Positions 25,188 to 34,473 of a stretch of 51,426 nt of DNA are shown piece after piece. Each line of letters starts with the position of its first letter. Position 1 is the first letter of the stretch. Position numbers and translations under genes: made by a program. Origin of the DNA: Thomasclavelia saccharogumia DSM 17460 (GTDB taxonomy: Bacteria > Bacillota_I > Bacilli_A > Erysipelotrichales > Coprobacillaceae); assembly GCF_000686665.1 (NCBI RefSeq), contig NZ_JMLH01000017.1:1-51426 (forward strand). Reading direction: 5' to 3'. The notes beneath the pieces were generated by a model. That model was given only the letters and a program-made list of their open reading frames with translations, did not search any database and was not told the DNA's origin.

Positions 25188-25234
25188 AAAAAACTGGTTA
25201 ATTACAAGATATAGCTTGTATTATCCAGTTTTAT
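25188..25234 (-). terminator. Terminator of the ABC exporter operon
   Basis: On the minus strand AAAACTGG..TAAT.ACAAG pairs with CTTGTAATTAACCAGTTTT, followed by a T-run, about 10 bases after the last exporter stop codon. Confidence 0.85.
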
Positions 25235-25244
25235 TTTATTCAAT

Positions 25245-26978
25245 TTATAATTTCCATCCCGAAGCTATTTCTCTTGAATTTATAAATTTTTGATAAATAC
25301 CTGGTTGTGCAATTAACTCCTGATGTGTTCCGTATTGAACGATTTGTCCATTATCTATAACTATGATTTGATCAGCATTTTGTACAGTCTTTAATCTATG
25401 AGCAATCATAAAGATTGTTTTTTCTTGAGTAAGGGCTTCAATAGCTGTCATCAATTCTTTTTCATTTTCTGGATCAATATTTGCTGTTGCCTCATCTAAG
25501 ATAATGATAGGAGAGTCTTTCATAATTGCTCTAGCAATAGAGATTCTTTGCTTTTCACCACCAGATAAACTAGCTCCGCCTTCACCAATAATAGTATCAT
25601 ATCCATCTGGTAATGCCATAATAAAATCATGACAACATGCTTTTTTAGCAGCTTCCTTGACACGTTCTATAGAAGCATCAACTTGACCAAAGCGGATATT
25701 ATTAGCAATCGTATCTTGAAACAAATAAACATTTTGAAAAACAAAACTAAAATTTTTCATTAAACTGTCCATACTGTAATCTTTCACATTTCTTTGTCCA
25801 ACACTGATACTTCCTTGATCAACATCCCAAAATCTTGCAATCAAATGACATAAAGTTGTTTTTCCGCTGCCGCTAGGTCCTACAATAGCTGTTGTTGTTT
25901 TTTGAGGAATATGAGCAGTGATATGATTGATGATTTTTTTATTATCATAGGAAAAAACAATATTTTCTATATCTACATTATAATTATCAGGAATAATGTC
26001 TTCGCCATCAATATCCATTGCAGGAAGATCAAGAATCTTTTGTGCTTTATCAACACTTAAATCAACTGTACGTAATAATGAAGAATAGCTGCCTGCTTGT
26101 TCAAGACTTGAAAAAATCATAAATGAACAAATCATCATACCTATACAAATAAGAAGGTCCATACTTCCTTGAAGATAAAAATAAATAGAAAATAAAGCAA
26201 TAGCCACCCCAGTTAATTTAATAATTAAATTTTGTATAGTTAAATAAGGAATAAAGGTCATTTCTAAATCAGTATTACACTTAGAATTTTCATCAATAGC
26301 TTGATTTAAGGCTTTAGACATTTGACCAGTCAAATTATAACTTTTAACTTCACTGATTCCTTGAATATATTCAATAACTTTTTCAACAACTGCTGTATCT
26401 GTTTTCAATTTTTGAGGAGAAATTTTTTGACTGCTTTTTTGCATCATTTTATTAATCAAAAAGAATAAAAAAATTCCCAGCAAACAAAGTAAACCAATAC
26501 GATAATCATAAAACAAAACCATAAATGTAATCATAAAAGTTGTAATAATCCCCTGTGTTGTCAGCATAATCACACGAGTTGCGACATCAGCTAAATTTTC
26601 CATTGTATTAGTTGTTACAGAAGTAATATAACCTAAACTGTTTTTATTAAAATATCCCATTGGTAAATAACGCAAATGTTCAGCAATCTCTATTCTTTTA
26701 TTAGCAGCAGTCCCATAACCAGCTTCGCATTGTAAAATTGTTGAACGATATTTAACAATAGAACCAATAATAATACTACAAAGGAGTATAATGAAGCTTT
26801 GTAAGATAACATCCATTGTTAATGTATGATTGAGAGCCGCTTGTAAAACAAGCATAATAGCAGGAATTTTTAAAGCTTCCATAAAGGCTAGAATAATACC
26901 ATTAACTAACGAACGATAAAATTTATGCTTATTGACTGTCCCGCAAAATGCAAAGAACTTTTGAAAAATTTTAAGCAT
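25245..26978 (-). CDS. ABC exporter subunit B (permease-ATPase)
   Basis: A 577-residue half-transporter with six N-terminal membrane helices and a C-terminal ATPase. Walker A is GPSGSGKTTL, the signature is LSGGEKQRISIARA, Walker B with the catalytic Glu is PIIILDEAT, and the H-loop is IAHRL. Its start overlaps the stop of the upstream half-transporter by eight bases, so the two are coupled and form a heterodimer. Paired exporters downstream of a TetR regulator usually expel drugs or peptides. The substrate cannot be read from the sequence. Confidence 0.93.
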   Translation of the reverse strand: MLKIFQKFFAFCGTVNKHKFYRSLVNGIILAFMEALKIPAIMLVLQAALNHTLTMDVILQSFIILLCSIIIGSIVKYRSTILQCEAGYGTAANKRIEIAEHLRYLPMGYFNKNSLGYITSVTTNTMENLADVATRVIMLTTQGIITTFMITFMVLFYDYRIGLLCLLGIFLFFLINKMMQKSSQKISPQKLKTDTAVVEKVIEYIQGISEVKSYNLTGQMSKALNQAIDENSKCNTDLEMTFIPYLTIQNLIIKLTGVAIALFSIYFYLQGSMDLLICIGMMICSFMIFSSLEQAGSYSSLLRTVDLSVDKAQKILDLPAMDIDGEDIIPDNYNVDIENIVFSYDNKKIINHITAHIPQKTTTAIVGPSGSGKTTLCHLIARFWDVDQGSISVGQRNVKDYSMDSLMKNFSFVFQNVYLFQDTIANNIRFGQVDASIERVKEAAKKACCHDFIMALPDGYDTIIGEGGASLSGGEKQRISIARAIMKDSPIIILDEATANIDPENEKELMTAIEALTQEKTIFMIAHRLKTVQNADQIIVIDNGQIVQYGTHQELIAQPGIYQKFINSREIASGWKL

Positions 26979-28731
26979 GAACTATTTCTCCTTTCTTGAC
27001 ATCTTTAACAGAAATATGTGATGCCCACATTTTTGCATAAAGACCTTGTTTATTTAAAAGTGCTTGATGTGTGCCAGTTTCAATCACTTGACCATCATCT
27101 ATAACATAAATCTGATCAGCATCAGCAATCGTTGAAAGACGATGGGCAATAACGATCAAAGTTTTTCCAGCAACAAGTCGAGCGACCGATGCTTGAATAA
27201 GTGCTTCATTTTCAGGATCAGTATAGGCTGTTGCTTCATCAAGAATAACGATAGGCGCATTTTTCAACATTGCTCTAGCAATTGCAATACGTTGACGTTC
27301 ACCACCAGAAAGATGTCCGCCAGCTCCCCCAACAATCGTTTCATAACCATTTTCTAACTGCATAATAAAATCATGACAGCCGCTTTTTTTAGCAACTTCT
27401 TCAACTTCCAAATCACTGGCATTAGCTTTACCCATACGTATATTTTCACGAATCGTTGTATCAAATAAATAATTATCTTGTGATACGTAAGCAATCTGTT
27501 GATTATAATAATCTAAAGGTATTTCATTAATATTGATGTTTCCTACAGATATACTTCCTGATTTGACATCCCATAAGGAAGCAATCAACTTAGCAATCGT
27601 ACTTTTTCCAGAACCGCTAGGACCAACAAGAGCAGTGACACTGCCTTCTTTAATAGACATATTGATACCATGAAGAACTTCTTGTTCATGATAAGCAAAA
27701 TATACATTTTTTAATTCAATATCATAATTTTGAATTTTTTGTGTTTGTTTAAGGGGTCTATCAATATCCTGCCATTTTAAAACATCAACCACTTCTCCAA
27801 CGATCGTTTTCATTTTTCCAATATCATCTGAATAAGACATTACAGTAATCAATGGAGCAATCAAACCTAATGATAAAATAAGACATAAGATAAAATGAGG
27901 TAAAGATAAAGAACCATTCATCATGAAATAAGCACCTATAGGTAGAACAGAAATTGTTGTACATGGAGCTAATACCATTGCTATACTGAAAAATACATTA
28001 CAGCGACGCATCCATTCAATATAACAATCCGCTCCTTCTTTAGCAGCAATCTTAAATTTTTCATAAGAATTTTGAGCTTTTCCAAAAGCTTTGATTACTT
28101 CGATACCATTAATATATTCAACAGCAGTATTATTTAAGATCTTTGTTTTTTCTACAGTATTTTTAAAACTTTTTTCATATCCAATCATCATTCCCATATA
28201 ACAAATCAAACCAAGAGGCAGACTGATTAAAGAAACAAGAGCCATACGCCAATCAATAAACAACAAATAAATAAAAACAATGAATGGTGCTAATAAATTG
28301 GCAGTAAATTCTGGTAGGACATGTGCTAACGTCGTTTCAATACTATCAATTCTTTCCACGATAATATTTTTTAATGAACCAGTTGGCATATCTTTGACTT
28401 TTCCTAAAGGAACTTGTGATAATTTTTGACAAACAAGTTTTCTCATATTTCCTAAAACCTGAAAAGTTGCTTTATGAGATGATGATGTAGAAAGACTATG
28501 AAAAACAACTTTCCCTAACCAAAAAATACTCATTATTAAACCATCTTTTAAATAAACATGAAATTCTTTCACTCCAGCAATGAGCTTACTGACAACATCT
28601 CCCATAATGAAATAAGGCACGAGGCTACAGGCAACACCACATATTGCCAAAATAACACTTGTTATATAAAGTTTTTTATATGGATTGGCAAATTCAGCCA
28701 AATAACTAAGTATAGATTTTTCTTTTTGCAT
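26971..28731 (-). CDS. ABC exporter subunit A (permease-ATPase)
   Basis: A 586-residue half-transporter of the same build: a six-helix membrane domain, Walker A GPSGSGKSTI, signature LSGGERQRIAIARA, Walker B PIVILDEAT followed by AYTDPENE, and H-loop IAHRL. Both nucleotide sites of the heterodimer therefore look catalytically competent by signature and Walker B Glu. GGAGGGA precedes the ATG. It is the middle gene of a TetR, subunit A, subunit B operon. A GTTAGC/GCTAAC inverted repeat sits immediately upstream of its ribosome site. Confidence 0.93.
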   Translation of the reverse strand: MQKEKSILSYLAEFANPYKKLYITSVILAICGVACSLVPYFIMGDVVSKLIAGVKEFHVYLKDGLIMSIFWLGKVVFHSLSTSSSHKATFQVLGNMRKLVCQKLSQVPLGKVKDMPTGSLKNIIVERIDSIETTLAHVLPEFTANLLAPFIVFIYLLFIDWRMALVSLISLPLGLICYMGMMIGYEKSFKNTVEKTKILNNTAVEYINGIEVIKAFGKAQNSYEKFKIAAKEGADCYIEWMRRCNVFFSIAMVLAPCTTISVLPIGAYFMMNGSLSLPHFILCLILSLGLIAPLITVMSYSDDIGKMKTIVGEVVDVLKWQDIDRPLKQTQKIQNYDIELKNVYFAYHEQEVLHGINMSIKEGSVTALVGPSGSGKSTIAKLIASLWDVKSGSISVGNININEIPLDYYNQQIAYVSQDNYLFDTTIRENIRMGKANASDLEVEEVAKKSGCHDFIMQLENGYETIVGGAGGHLSGGERQRIAIARAMLKNAPIVILDEATAYTDPENEALIQASVARLVAGKTLIVIAHRLSTIADADQIYVIDDGQVIETGTHQALLNKQGLYAKMWASHISVKDVKKGEIVHA

Positions 28732-28746
28732 ATTATCCCTCCTGTA

Positions 28747-28762
28747 GTTAGCTAAAGCTAAC
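28747..28762 (-). promoter_or_regulatory. Second operator-like inverted repeat
   Basis: GTTAGC and GCTAAC arms separated by four bases repeat the core of the palindrome upstream of the TetR gene. The site lies directly before the exporter ribosome site and may be an internal operator. Confidence 0.45.
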
Positions 28763-28778
28763 CCATAACCATTTTTTT

Positions 28779-28801
28779 GAGAAACTATAAAAGTTTCTCA
28801 T
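28779..28801. repeat. Intercistronic hairpin
   Basis: TGAGAAACT and AGTTTCTCA form a nine-bp stem around five bases between the TetR and exporter genes. No T-run follows on the coding strand, so it is more likely an RNA processing or stability element than a terminator. Confidence 0.55.
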
Positions 28802-28806
28802 CAATA

Positions 28807-29442
28807 CTATTTTTGCTTTGTTTTTAAAAAATCTAAATCAAATAATTCAGACCATCCTGCCGAATAAAATCGTCTTAACTGTATGACATATTCATTGGCT
28901 TCCTCTTTAGGCATATCATGAATAACAGTTTCAAACATCGCTGAAAATAATCCACTTGCGATAATATGAATAAGATTTTTATTGATGTGTTTGACATGAT
29001 AGCCAGCCTTTTGAAGTGTTTCTAAATATTTGTACGTTGAATCAACTTCTCTTTCTACCAATTGATGAATAAAATTGGCATAGGGAGTTCCTTCAGAATG
29101 TTCTAAGATCAAATGAAAAGCATCAAGATGCTCATAAATATAATCAAGCATTTTTTGAATACAATCTGAAGACGTTTCATACATCATATCGGTTTGATGA
29201 TCAGCTGGCATTTTTTCAAACTGATCAATCGTCGTATTAAATAAATTCAAGATATATTCAGCGTGTTTATCAACAAGTGCTTGAAACAAGGCTTCTTTAC
29301 TATTGTAATAGCGATACATTGCTCCTGTTGTGACACCAGCATTTTTTACGATTTGACGTAATGAAGCATTAAGAAAGCCTTTTTCCATAAACTCTTGTAA
29401 AGCACAATTTAAAATCTTATCTTGAGTTGACAGTTCATCCAT
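28807..29442 (-). CDS. TetR/AcrR family regulator of the ABC exporter
   Basis: A 211-residue regulator. The helix-turn-helix is NASLRQIVKNAGVTTGAMYRYYNSKEALF, the canonical TetR pattern (core GVTTGAMYRYY). The C-terminal helical domain would bind the inducer. It is first in the operon with the two exporter genes, and a 32-bp perfect palindrome lies about 20 bases ahead of its start. Autorepression and induction by an exported compound are therefore likely. AAGGAGGATC precedes the ATG. Confidence 0.92.
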   Translation of the reverse strand: MDELSTQDKILNCALQEFMEKGFLNASLRQIVKNAGVTTGAMYRYYNSKEALFQALVDKHAEYILNLFNTTIDQFEKMPADHQTDMMYETSSDCIQKMLDYIYEHLDAFHLILEHSEGTPYANFIHQLVEREVDSTYKYLETLQKAGYHVKHINKNLIHIIASGLFSAMFETVIHDMPKEEANEYVIQLRRFYSAGWSELFDLDFLKTKQK

Positions 29443-29459
29443 TAGAAAGATCCTCCTTA

Positions 29460-29491
29460 AAAATAACAGTGTTAGCTAACACTGTTATTTT
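29460..29491. promoter_or_regulatory. Probable TetR operator, 32-bp perfect palindrome
   Basis: A perfect 32-bp palindrome centred on AGTGTTAGCTAACACT, immediately upstream of the TetR ribosome site. The position and symmetry fit the binding site of the TetR repressor. The GTTAGC core recurs before the exporter gene. Confidence 0.8.
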
Positions 29492-29813
29492 ATGACTGAT
29501 AAAAATTATTGTCAATACTTTTTGTTAATAATATGAAAAGTAGTTATAACGGTTTGATTTTTCAAATTCAAAAAAAATAAATATAAATGATATTTGAAGA
29601 GTTCTCCGTTGATTTATTCTTGAATTTGATTATGAAATAAAGTTATGAAAAAATCAGTGATTCAAATGGGTGGATATTGTAAAGGTCAAAAAGACACTTG
29701 AATAAGAATATATTGATAACTGAATAATAGCCATTGATAACAGCTGCATGAGAACTATGCGACAGTTATACATAACCATTTTATAAAATGTGACATTTGC
29801 TTATATCTGTAAC
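29492..29813. other. Intergenic region between the TetR operon and fucO
   Basis: AT-rich, with no gene seen. It presumably contains the promoter of the TetR operon, but no clear boxes were found. Confidence 0.4.
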
Positions 29814-29843
29814 TTGTTTTTTATTTCACAAGAATGATAAAAT
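29814..29843 (+). promoter_or_regulatory. fucO promoter with Rex-like site
   Basis: TTGTTT and TAAAAT are 18 bases apart. The -35 box starts an 18-bp imperfect palindrome (TTGTTTTTTATTTCACAA) that resembles the clostridial Rex consensus TTGTTAA-N4-TTAACAA. Rex senses NADH/NAD and represses fermentative dehydrogenases. The assignment is by motif only. Confidence 0.5.
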
Positions 29844-29876
29844 ATAGATAATAAAACAAAGGAGATGTAATAAAAA

Positions 29877-31022
29877 ATGGCAAACAGATTTGTATTAAAC
29901 GAAACAAGTTATCATGGAAAAGGTGCAATTGAAGCTATCCCTACTGAAGCAAAAGCAAGAGGATTTAAAAAAGCTTTAGTTTGCTCTGATCCAGATTTAC
30001 TTAAATTTGGAGTTACTAAAAAAGTAACAGATTTATTGGATAAAGAAGGATTGGCATATGAAGTTTATTCAGATATTAAACCAAATCCAACGATTGAAAA
30101 TGTTCAACATGGTGTCAAAGCATTACATGATGCTGATGCTGATTATATTATTGCGATTGGTGGAGGATCATCAATGGATACTGCAAAAGCAGTAGGTATT
30201 ATTGATAAAAATCCTGACTTTGCTGATGTAAGAAGTCTTGAAGGTGTTGCAGATACTAAAAACCCTTGTACACCGATCTTTGCAGTACCTTCAACTGCTG
30301 GAACTGCAGCTGAAGTTACTATAAATTATGTTATTACTGACGCTGAAAAGAACAGAAAAATGGTATGTGTAGATGTACATGATATTCCTGTTGTTGCATT
30401 TGTTGATCCAGATATGATGTCAACGATGCCTAAAGGTTTAACTGCTGCAACTGGTATGGACGCATTAACTCATGCAATTGAAGGTTATATTACTAAAGGT
30501 GCTTGGGAATTATCAGATATGTTCCATATCAAAGCAATTGAAATTATTGCAAAATCATTAAGAGGAGCAGTTGACAATACTCCAGAAGGTAGAGAAGGTA
30601 TGGCTTTAGGTCAATATGTTGCAGGTATGGGATTCTCTAACGTAGGTTTAGGATTAGTTCACTCAATGGCTCACCCACTTGGAGCTTTATATGACACTCC
30701 TCATGGTGTTGCAAATGCAATTATCTTACCAACAGTTATGGAATATAACGCAGAATATACTGGAGAAAAATATAAAGATATTGCTGAAGCAATGGGTGTA
30801 GATACAACAGGTATGACTCAAGTTGAATACAGAAAAGCAGCTGTAGATGCAGTTAAACAATTATCTCAAGATGTTGGAATTCCGGCAGACTTAAAAGAAA
30901 TCGTAAAAGCTGAAGATTTAGATTTCTTAAGTGAATCTGCATTAGCAGATGCCTGCTGTCCAGGTAATCCAAGAGATACAAGTGTAGAAGAAATCAAAAA
31001 ATTGTATGAATCTTTGTTATAA
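29877..31022 (+). CDS. fucO: Lactaldehyde reductase (iron-dependent alcohol dehydrogenase)
   Basis: A 381-residue group III alcohol dehydrogenase of FucO length and type. It interconverts lactaldehyde and 1,2-propanediol with NADH in fucose/rhamnose fermentation. Seen are DYIIAIGGGSSMDTAKAV for NAD, GMDALTHAIEGY with the Asp and His ligands, and VHSMAHPLGALYDTPHGVANA with the two further His ligands. AAAGGAGATG precedes the ATG. The codons look like those of a highly expressed gene. It is a single-gene unit bounded by a Rex-like promoter and a strong terminator. No fucose or rhamnose genes are nearby, so a wider aldehyde-reducing role in NADH recycling is possible. Confidence 0.93.
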   Translation: MANRFVLNETSYHGKGAIEAIPTEAKARGFKKALVCSDPDLLKFGVTKKVTDLLDKEGLAYEVYSDIKPNPTIENVQHGVKALHDADADYIIAIGGGSSMDTAKAVGIIDKNPDFADVRSLEGVADTKNPCTPIFAVPSTAGTAAEVTINYVITDAEKNRKMVCVDVHDIPVVAFVDPDMMSTMPKGLTAATGMDALTHAIEGYITKGAWELSDMFHIKAIEIIAKSLRGAVDNTPEGREGMALGQYVAGMGFSNVGLGLVHSMAHPLGALYDTPHGVANAIILPTVMEYNAEYTGEKYKDIAEAMGVDTTGMTQVEYRKAAVDAVKQLSQDVGIPADLKEIVKAEDLDFLSESALADACCPGNPRDTSVEEIKKLYESLL

Positions 31023-31036
31023 TAATTAAAATATTG

Positions 31037-31069
31037 CTGAATAGATTTAAATCTATTCAGTTTTTTTTT
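31037..31069 (+). terminator. Terminator of fucO
   Basis: A 24-bp perfect palindrome beginning CTGAATAGATTT is followed by nine T residues. Confidence 0.92.
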
Positions 31070-31271
31070 ATAAAATATTTTTTGTTAACTTAAAGTTAAT
31101 AAAAAAATATTATTATTTATAGGGAATAATAGAATTAAAGAGATGATGTATAAATTTTAAAAATCTTTCATAAAATAAATGTGATTAGGTTATTGTCATT
31201 AATAATAATTATGATATAATTTAGATGTTTATTATGGGTTTTTTAATTAAATAGAAAAAGGAGGATAGCTC

Positions 31272-32276
31272 ATGGAAAGTATTAGCGAACATGTAAAAAG
31301 AGAGCGTGAAGCTAGAGGAATTACGTTAGAGGAATTAGCTAAAGGAACATTTATTTCTGTAGCTGTCTTGAAGGATATAGAATCAGGAGCATTTGATAAA
31401 TATAAAGGCGATGAATTGTATTTAAAGATGTATTTGAGAAAAATTGCCAAGTATTTAGGAATGGAAGAAAAAGAATTAGATGCTGAGTTTGAAGCATTGA
31501 CTCAAGAGATACAATTAGAACAAATAAATCAAAGTAAAAGGAAAAAACGATCTGATGAAGAAAATAAAAAAAATGTAACTATTTCTGGGAAAGTTAGTGA
31601 TACATTTAAAGATTTGAAGGGTGCTAAACCCAAGAAACCAGTTCCCAATAAAAGAGTTTATGAAGATCGCTATTTGATGAGATATTTTAAATATGCTTTG
31701 GTTGTTTTGGTTTGTGTAGCGATTATTTTTGTGGTTTGGTATTCAATCGTTGCAAGTAAATCACCAAGTGACGATAATGGCTTTAAAGAGAATAATACGC
31801 CAACTGTTGAGGGAAATAATGAAAGCGGCACTCAGGATACAGATGATTCTAATGATACAAATGATAACAAAGATAACAAGGATGATAATAAAGATGATGG
31901 ACAAACTGCAGCTAATGGTGTGGAAATAACTAAAAATGGAAAGCTGGATTATAGTTTTAAATTAGCTGATGGAGAAGAAAAAATTAAATTTAAGGCTGAA
32001 TTTGTAGGGCGTACATGGTGTCAATTAAAAGTAAATGGGGCAGAGTATGAGGGATTCAAGAGTGGAATTTATAATGATGCTAATAAAAGTAATTCATTAG
32101 ATGCAGCTCCTCAAACTGTCGAATTAGAATTCGATGCAGGAACTTTTGAAAATTTAGATTTAAGAATTGGATATTTCATGGGACATCGTTTTTATATCAA
32201 TGATGAATTATTAGAAATTGATCCAAGTGAATATAACGGGGGTAGTGAAACCCTTAAGATAACGCAGGTGAAATAA
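31272..32276 (+). CDS. rodZ: RodZ-like cell-shape protein
   Basis: A 334-residue protein. The N-terminal helix-turn-helix (REREARGITLEELAKGTFIS, then LKDIESGAFDKYKGDELYLKMYLRKIAKYLG) binds MreB in RodZ. A membrane helix (YALVVLVCVAIIFVVWYSI) follows near residue 140, then an Asp/Asn-rich linker with DNKD repeats and a C-terminal outer domain of the DUF4115 kind. GGAGGA precedes the ATG. The position ahead of pgsA, cinA and recA matches ymfM in Bacillus. Its stop overlaps the pgsA start by one base. Confidence 0.88.
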   Translation: MESISEHVKREREARGITLEELAKGTFISVAVLKDIESGAFDKYKGDELYLKMYLRKIAKYLGMEEKELDAEFEALTQEIQLEQINQSKRKKRSDEENKKNVTISGKVSDTFKDLKGAKPKKPVPNKRVYEDRYLMRYFKYALVVLVCVAIIFVVWYSIVASKSPSDDNGFKENNTPTVEGNNESGTQDTDDSNDTNDNKDNKDDNKDDGQTAANGVEITKNGKLDYSFKLADGEEKIKFKAEFVGRTWCQLKVNGAEYEGFKSGIYNDANKSNSLDAAPQTVELEFDAGTFENLDLRIGYFMGHRFYINDELLEIDPSEYNGGSETLKITQVK

Positions 32277-32869
32277 TGAATTTACCTAATAAATTGACAA
32301 TTACAAGAGTGCTGTTAGTACCATTATTGATTTTAATATATATGTTTCCTTATGATACGGCAGGAATTAATGTTCCTGTCTATCATGTCTTACAAACAGA
32401 TATTGCCCTAACAAATATTATTATATTGATTATTTTTATAATTGCTTCAATCACTGATTATTTTGATGGACAAATAGCCAGAAAAAATAAATTAATTACT
32501 ACTTTTGGTAAATTTGCTGATCCAATTGCTGATAAGTTATTAATCAATACAATTTTTTTACTATTAGCAAGTGATGGTACGATCAACATTATTATTCCAA
32601 TAATCATGATATCTCGGGATACGATAGTTGATGCTATTAAAATGTCTGCAGCTAGTAAACAAGTAGTAGTTGCAGCTAGTAAATTAGGAAAATTAAAAAC
32701 AGTTAGTCAAATGATTGCTTTAAGTTTTTTATTAATAAATAATTTTCCTTTTTCTGCATTGAACATTGACGTTGCTACAATTTTAGCATGGGTAGCGACA
32801 ATTATATCAGTTATCAGTGGAATCGATTATTTTATTAAAAATCAAGAAATGCTTACGGAGACAATGTGA
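32276..32869 (+). CDS. pgsA: Phosphatidylglycerophosphate synthase
   Basis: A 197-residue membrane enzyme that transfers phosphatidyl from CDP-diacylglycerol to glycerol 3-phosphate, the first step to phosphatidylglycerol. The CDP-alcohol phosphotransferase motif is complete: DGQIAR, eight residues, G, three, D, three, D (within DYFDGQIARKNK and GKFADPIAD). About five hydrophobic helices are visible. The ATG overlaps the rodZ stop and the stop overlaps the reading frame of cinA, a tight operon conserved in Firmicutes. Confidence 0.95.
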   Translation: MNLPNKLTITRVLLVPLLILIYMFPYDTAGINVPVYHVLQTDIALTNIIILIIFIIASITDYFDGQIARKNKLITTFGKFADPIADKLLINTIFLLLASDGTINIIIPIIMISRDTIVDAIKMSAASKQVVVAASKLGKLKTVSQMIALSFLLINNFPFSALNIDVATILAWVATIISVISGIDYFIKNQEMLTETM

Positions 32870-33327
32870 TGGATGAATTAGCTAAAGCGTTAATAAAATA
32901 TAATATTAGTATATCTAGTGTAGAAAGTTTTACAGTAGGTAATTTTGCTGCAATGCTAGGAAGTATTCCTGGCATTTCTAAGGTTTATAAAGGAAGTTTA
33001 GTAACTTATCAAAGTAAAACAAAAGAAAGGTTACTAGGAATATCTCACGAAGTAATCGAAAAATATGGTGTAGTAAGTAAAGAAATAGCTTCTTTAATGT
33101 GTATTAATGGAAAACAAATATTAGATAGTGATATATGTGTGTCTTTTACTGGTAATGCTGGACCAGATGCGATGGAAGAAAAACCGGTTGGTCTGGTATA
33201 TATTGGTATTTTATACGAAGGTGTAAATATTTATGAATTAAAGTTAAAAGGGACCCGTGAAGAAATTCAACAACAGGCAATTGATTTTGTAATTAGAAAA
33301 TTAATTGAAAAAATTAAAGTAAATTAG
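32869..33327 (+). CDS. cinA: CinA C-terminal domain protein (nicotinamide-nucleotide amidase type)
   Basis: A 152-residue protein made only of the CinA C-terminal domain (PncC type), which deamidates nicotinamide mononucleotide. GISKVYKGSLVTYQSKTKERLLGIS, shown here by its core YKGSLVTYQ, and FTGNAGPD with EKPVGLVYIG fit the family. The usual ESCTGG stretch is ESFTVGN here, so the active-site loop is altered and activity is uncertain. The N-terminal COG1058 half is absent. The ATG eight bases after GGAG is preferred over an overlapping GTG. It sits just ahead of recA as in many Firmicutes. Confidence 0.88.
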   Translation: MDELAKALIKYNISISSVESFTVGNFAAMLGSIPGISKVYKGSLVTYQSKTKERLLGISHEVIEKYGVVSKEIASLMCINGKQILDSDICVSFTGNAGPDAMEEKPVGLVYIGILYEGVNIYELKLKGTREEIQQQAIDFVIRKLIEKIKVN

Positions 33328-33364
33328 CAATTTTGAAAGTATATAATAGTAGGAGGGTAAGTAA

Positions 33365-34384
33365 ATGGCAGAAGCAAAGACAAAAGAAAATAAAGAAGAA
33401 GCTAAAAAAGCTCAGGCATTAGATGATGCTATTAAACAAATTGAAAAAAAGTATGGAAAAGGTTCTGTAATGAAACTAGGTGATCGTGCTGCTGTTAGTG
33501 TTGATGTGATTCCTACAGGATCTTTAACTCTTGATTTGGCACTTGGAATCGGTGGATATCCTAAAGGGCGTATAATCGAAATATATGGGCCTGAATCAAG
33601 TGGAAAAACAACTTTAACTCTTCATGCTATAGCTGAATGTCAAAAACAAGGAGGTCGGGCAGCATTTATTGATGCTGAACATGCTATCGATCCTGTTTAT
33701 GCACAAAGTTTAGGTGTTAATATTGATGAATTAATTTTATCACAGCCGGATTCTGGTGAACAGGGCTTAGAAATTGCGGAAACATTGGTTCGTTCTGGTG
33801 CAATTGATTTAGTTGTGGTAGATTCTGTAGCAGCATTAGTTCCTCAAGTTGAATTAGATGGCGAAATGGGTGATGCTCAAATGGGATTACAGGCACGTTT
33901 GATGTCTAAAGCATTGAGAAAAATTGCAGCTGAATTAAATAAGTCTGAATGTACAATAATTTTTATTAATCAGTTAAGAGAAAAAATTGGTGTTATGTTT
34001 GGTAATCCTGAGACGACAACAGGTGGTAGAGCTTTGAAATTTTATTCTTCGGTTAGAATAGAAATTCGTCGTGGTGAAGCAATCAAACAGGGTACAGATA
34101 TCGTTGGAAATAAAACTAATATCAAAGTTGTGAAAAATAAAGTGGCTCCACCTTTTAAAACGACACAGGTAGATATTATCTATGGTAAAGGAATTTCACG
34201 TGATGGCGAAGTACTAGATTTAGCGGTAGAAAAAGATATTGTTGAAAAAAGCGGTGCCTGGTATGCATATAAGGGCGATAAGATCGGTCAAGGACGTGAA
34301 AATGCTAAAAATTTCTTAAACACACATCCAGAAATCATGGAAGAAATTACGCAAACTATTATTGATTCTTTAGAACAGGCATAA
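33365..34384 (+). CDS. recA: Recombinase RecA
   Basis: A 339-residue RecA, which forms filaments on single-stranded DNA for strand exchange and triggers LexA cleavage. Walker A is [10 protein letters not shown], the catalytic EHAIDP follows, Walker B is [13 protein letters not shown], loop L1 is [12 protein letters not shown], and [24 protein letters not shown] leads into L2 (core NQLREKIG). The N-terminal [22 protein letters not shown] is typical. TAGGAGGG precedes the ATG. The acidic C-terminal tail is short. The order cinA-recA-rny is kept except that topB is inserted on the opposite strand. Confidence 0.98.
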   Translation: MAEAKTKENKEEAKKAQALDDAIKQIEKKYGKGSVMKLGDRAAVSVDVIPTGSLTLDLALGIGGYPKGRIIEIYGPESSGKTTLTLHAIAECQKQGGRAAFIDAEHAIDPVYAQSLGVNIDELILSQPDSGEQGLEIAETLVRSGAIDLVVVDSVAALVPQVELDGEMGDAQMGLQARLMSKALRKIAAELNKSECTIIFINQLREKIGVMFGNPETTTGGRALKFYSSVRIEIRRGEAIKQGTDIVGNKTNIKVVKNKVAPPFKTTQVDIIYGKGISRDGEVLDLAVEKDIVEKSGAWYAYKGDKIGQGRENAKNFLNTHPEIMEEITQTIIDSLEQA

Positions 34385-34439
34385 AAGATTAAAATCAAAT
34401 TCTTAATTTTTTATTAAATTATAAGATATGATCTTTAAT

Positions 34440-34473
34440 AAAATAGTTCTTATCAAATGATAAGAACTATTTT
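34440..34473. terminator. Bidirectional terminator between recA and topB
   Basis: AAAATAGTTCTTATC pairs exactly with GATAAGAACTATTTT around AAAT. The topB stop codon is inside the stem. The T-runs are short, so efficiency is uncertain. Confidence 0.7.

Noticed and set aside
25245-29442. Iron-siderophore exporter or importer (YbtPQ type) identity for the ABC pair
   Set aside because: The fold and pairing are compatible, but no siderophore gene or iron box is present, so only a general exporter call is justified.
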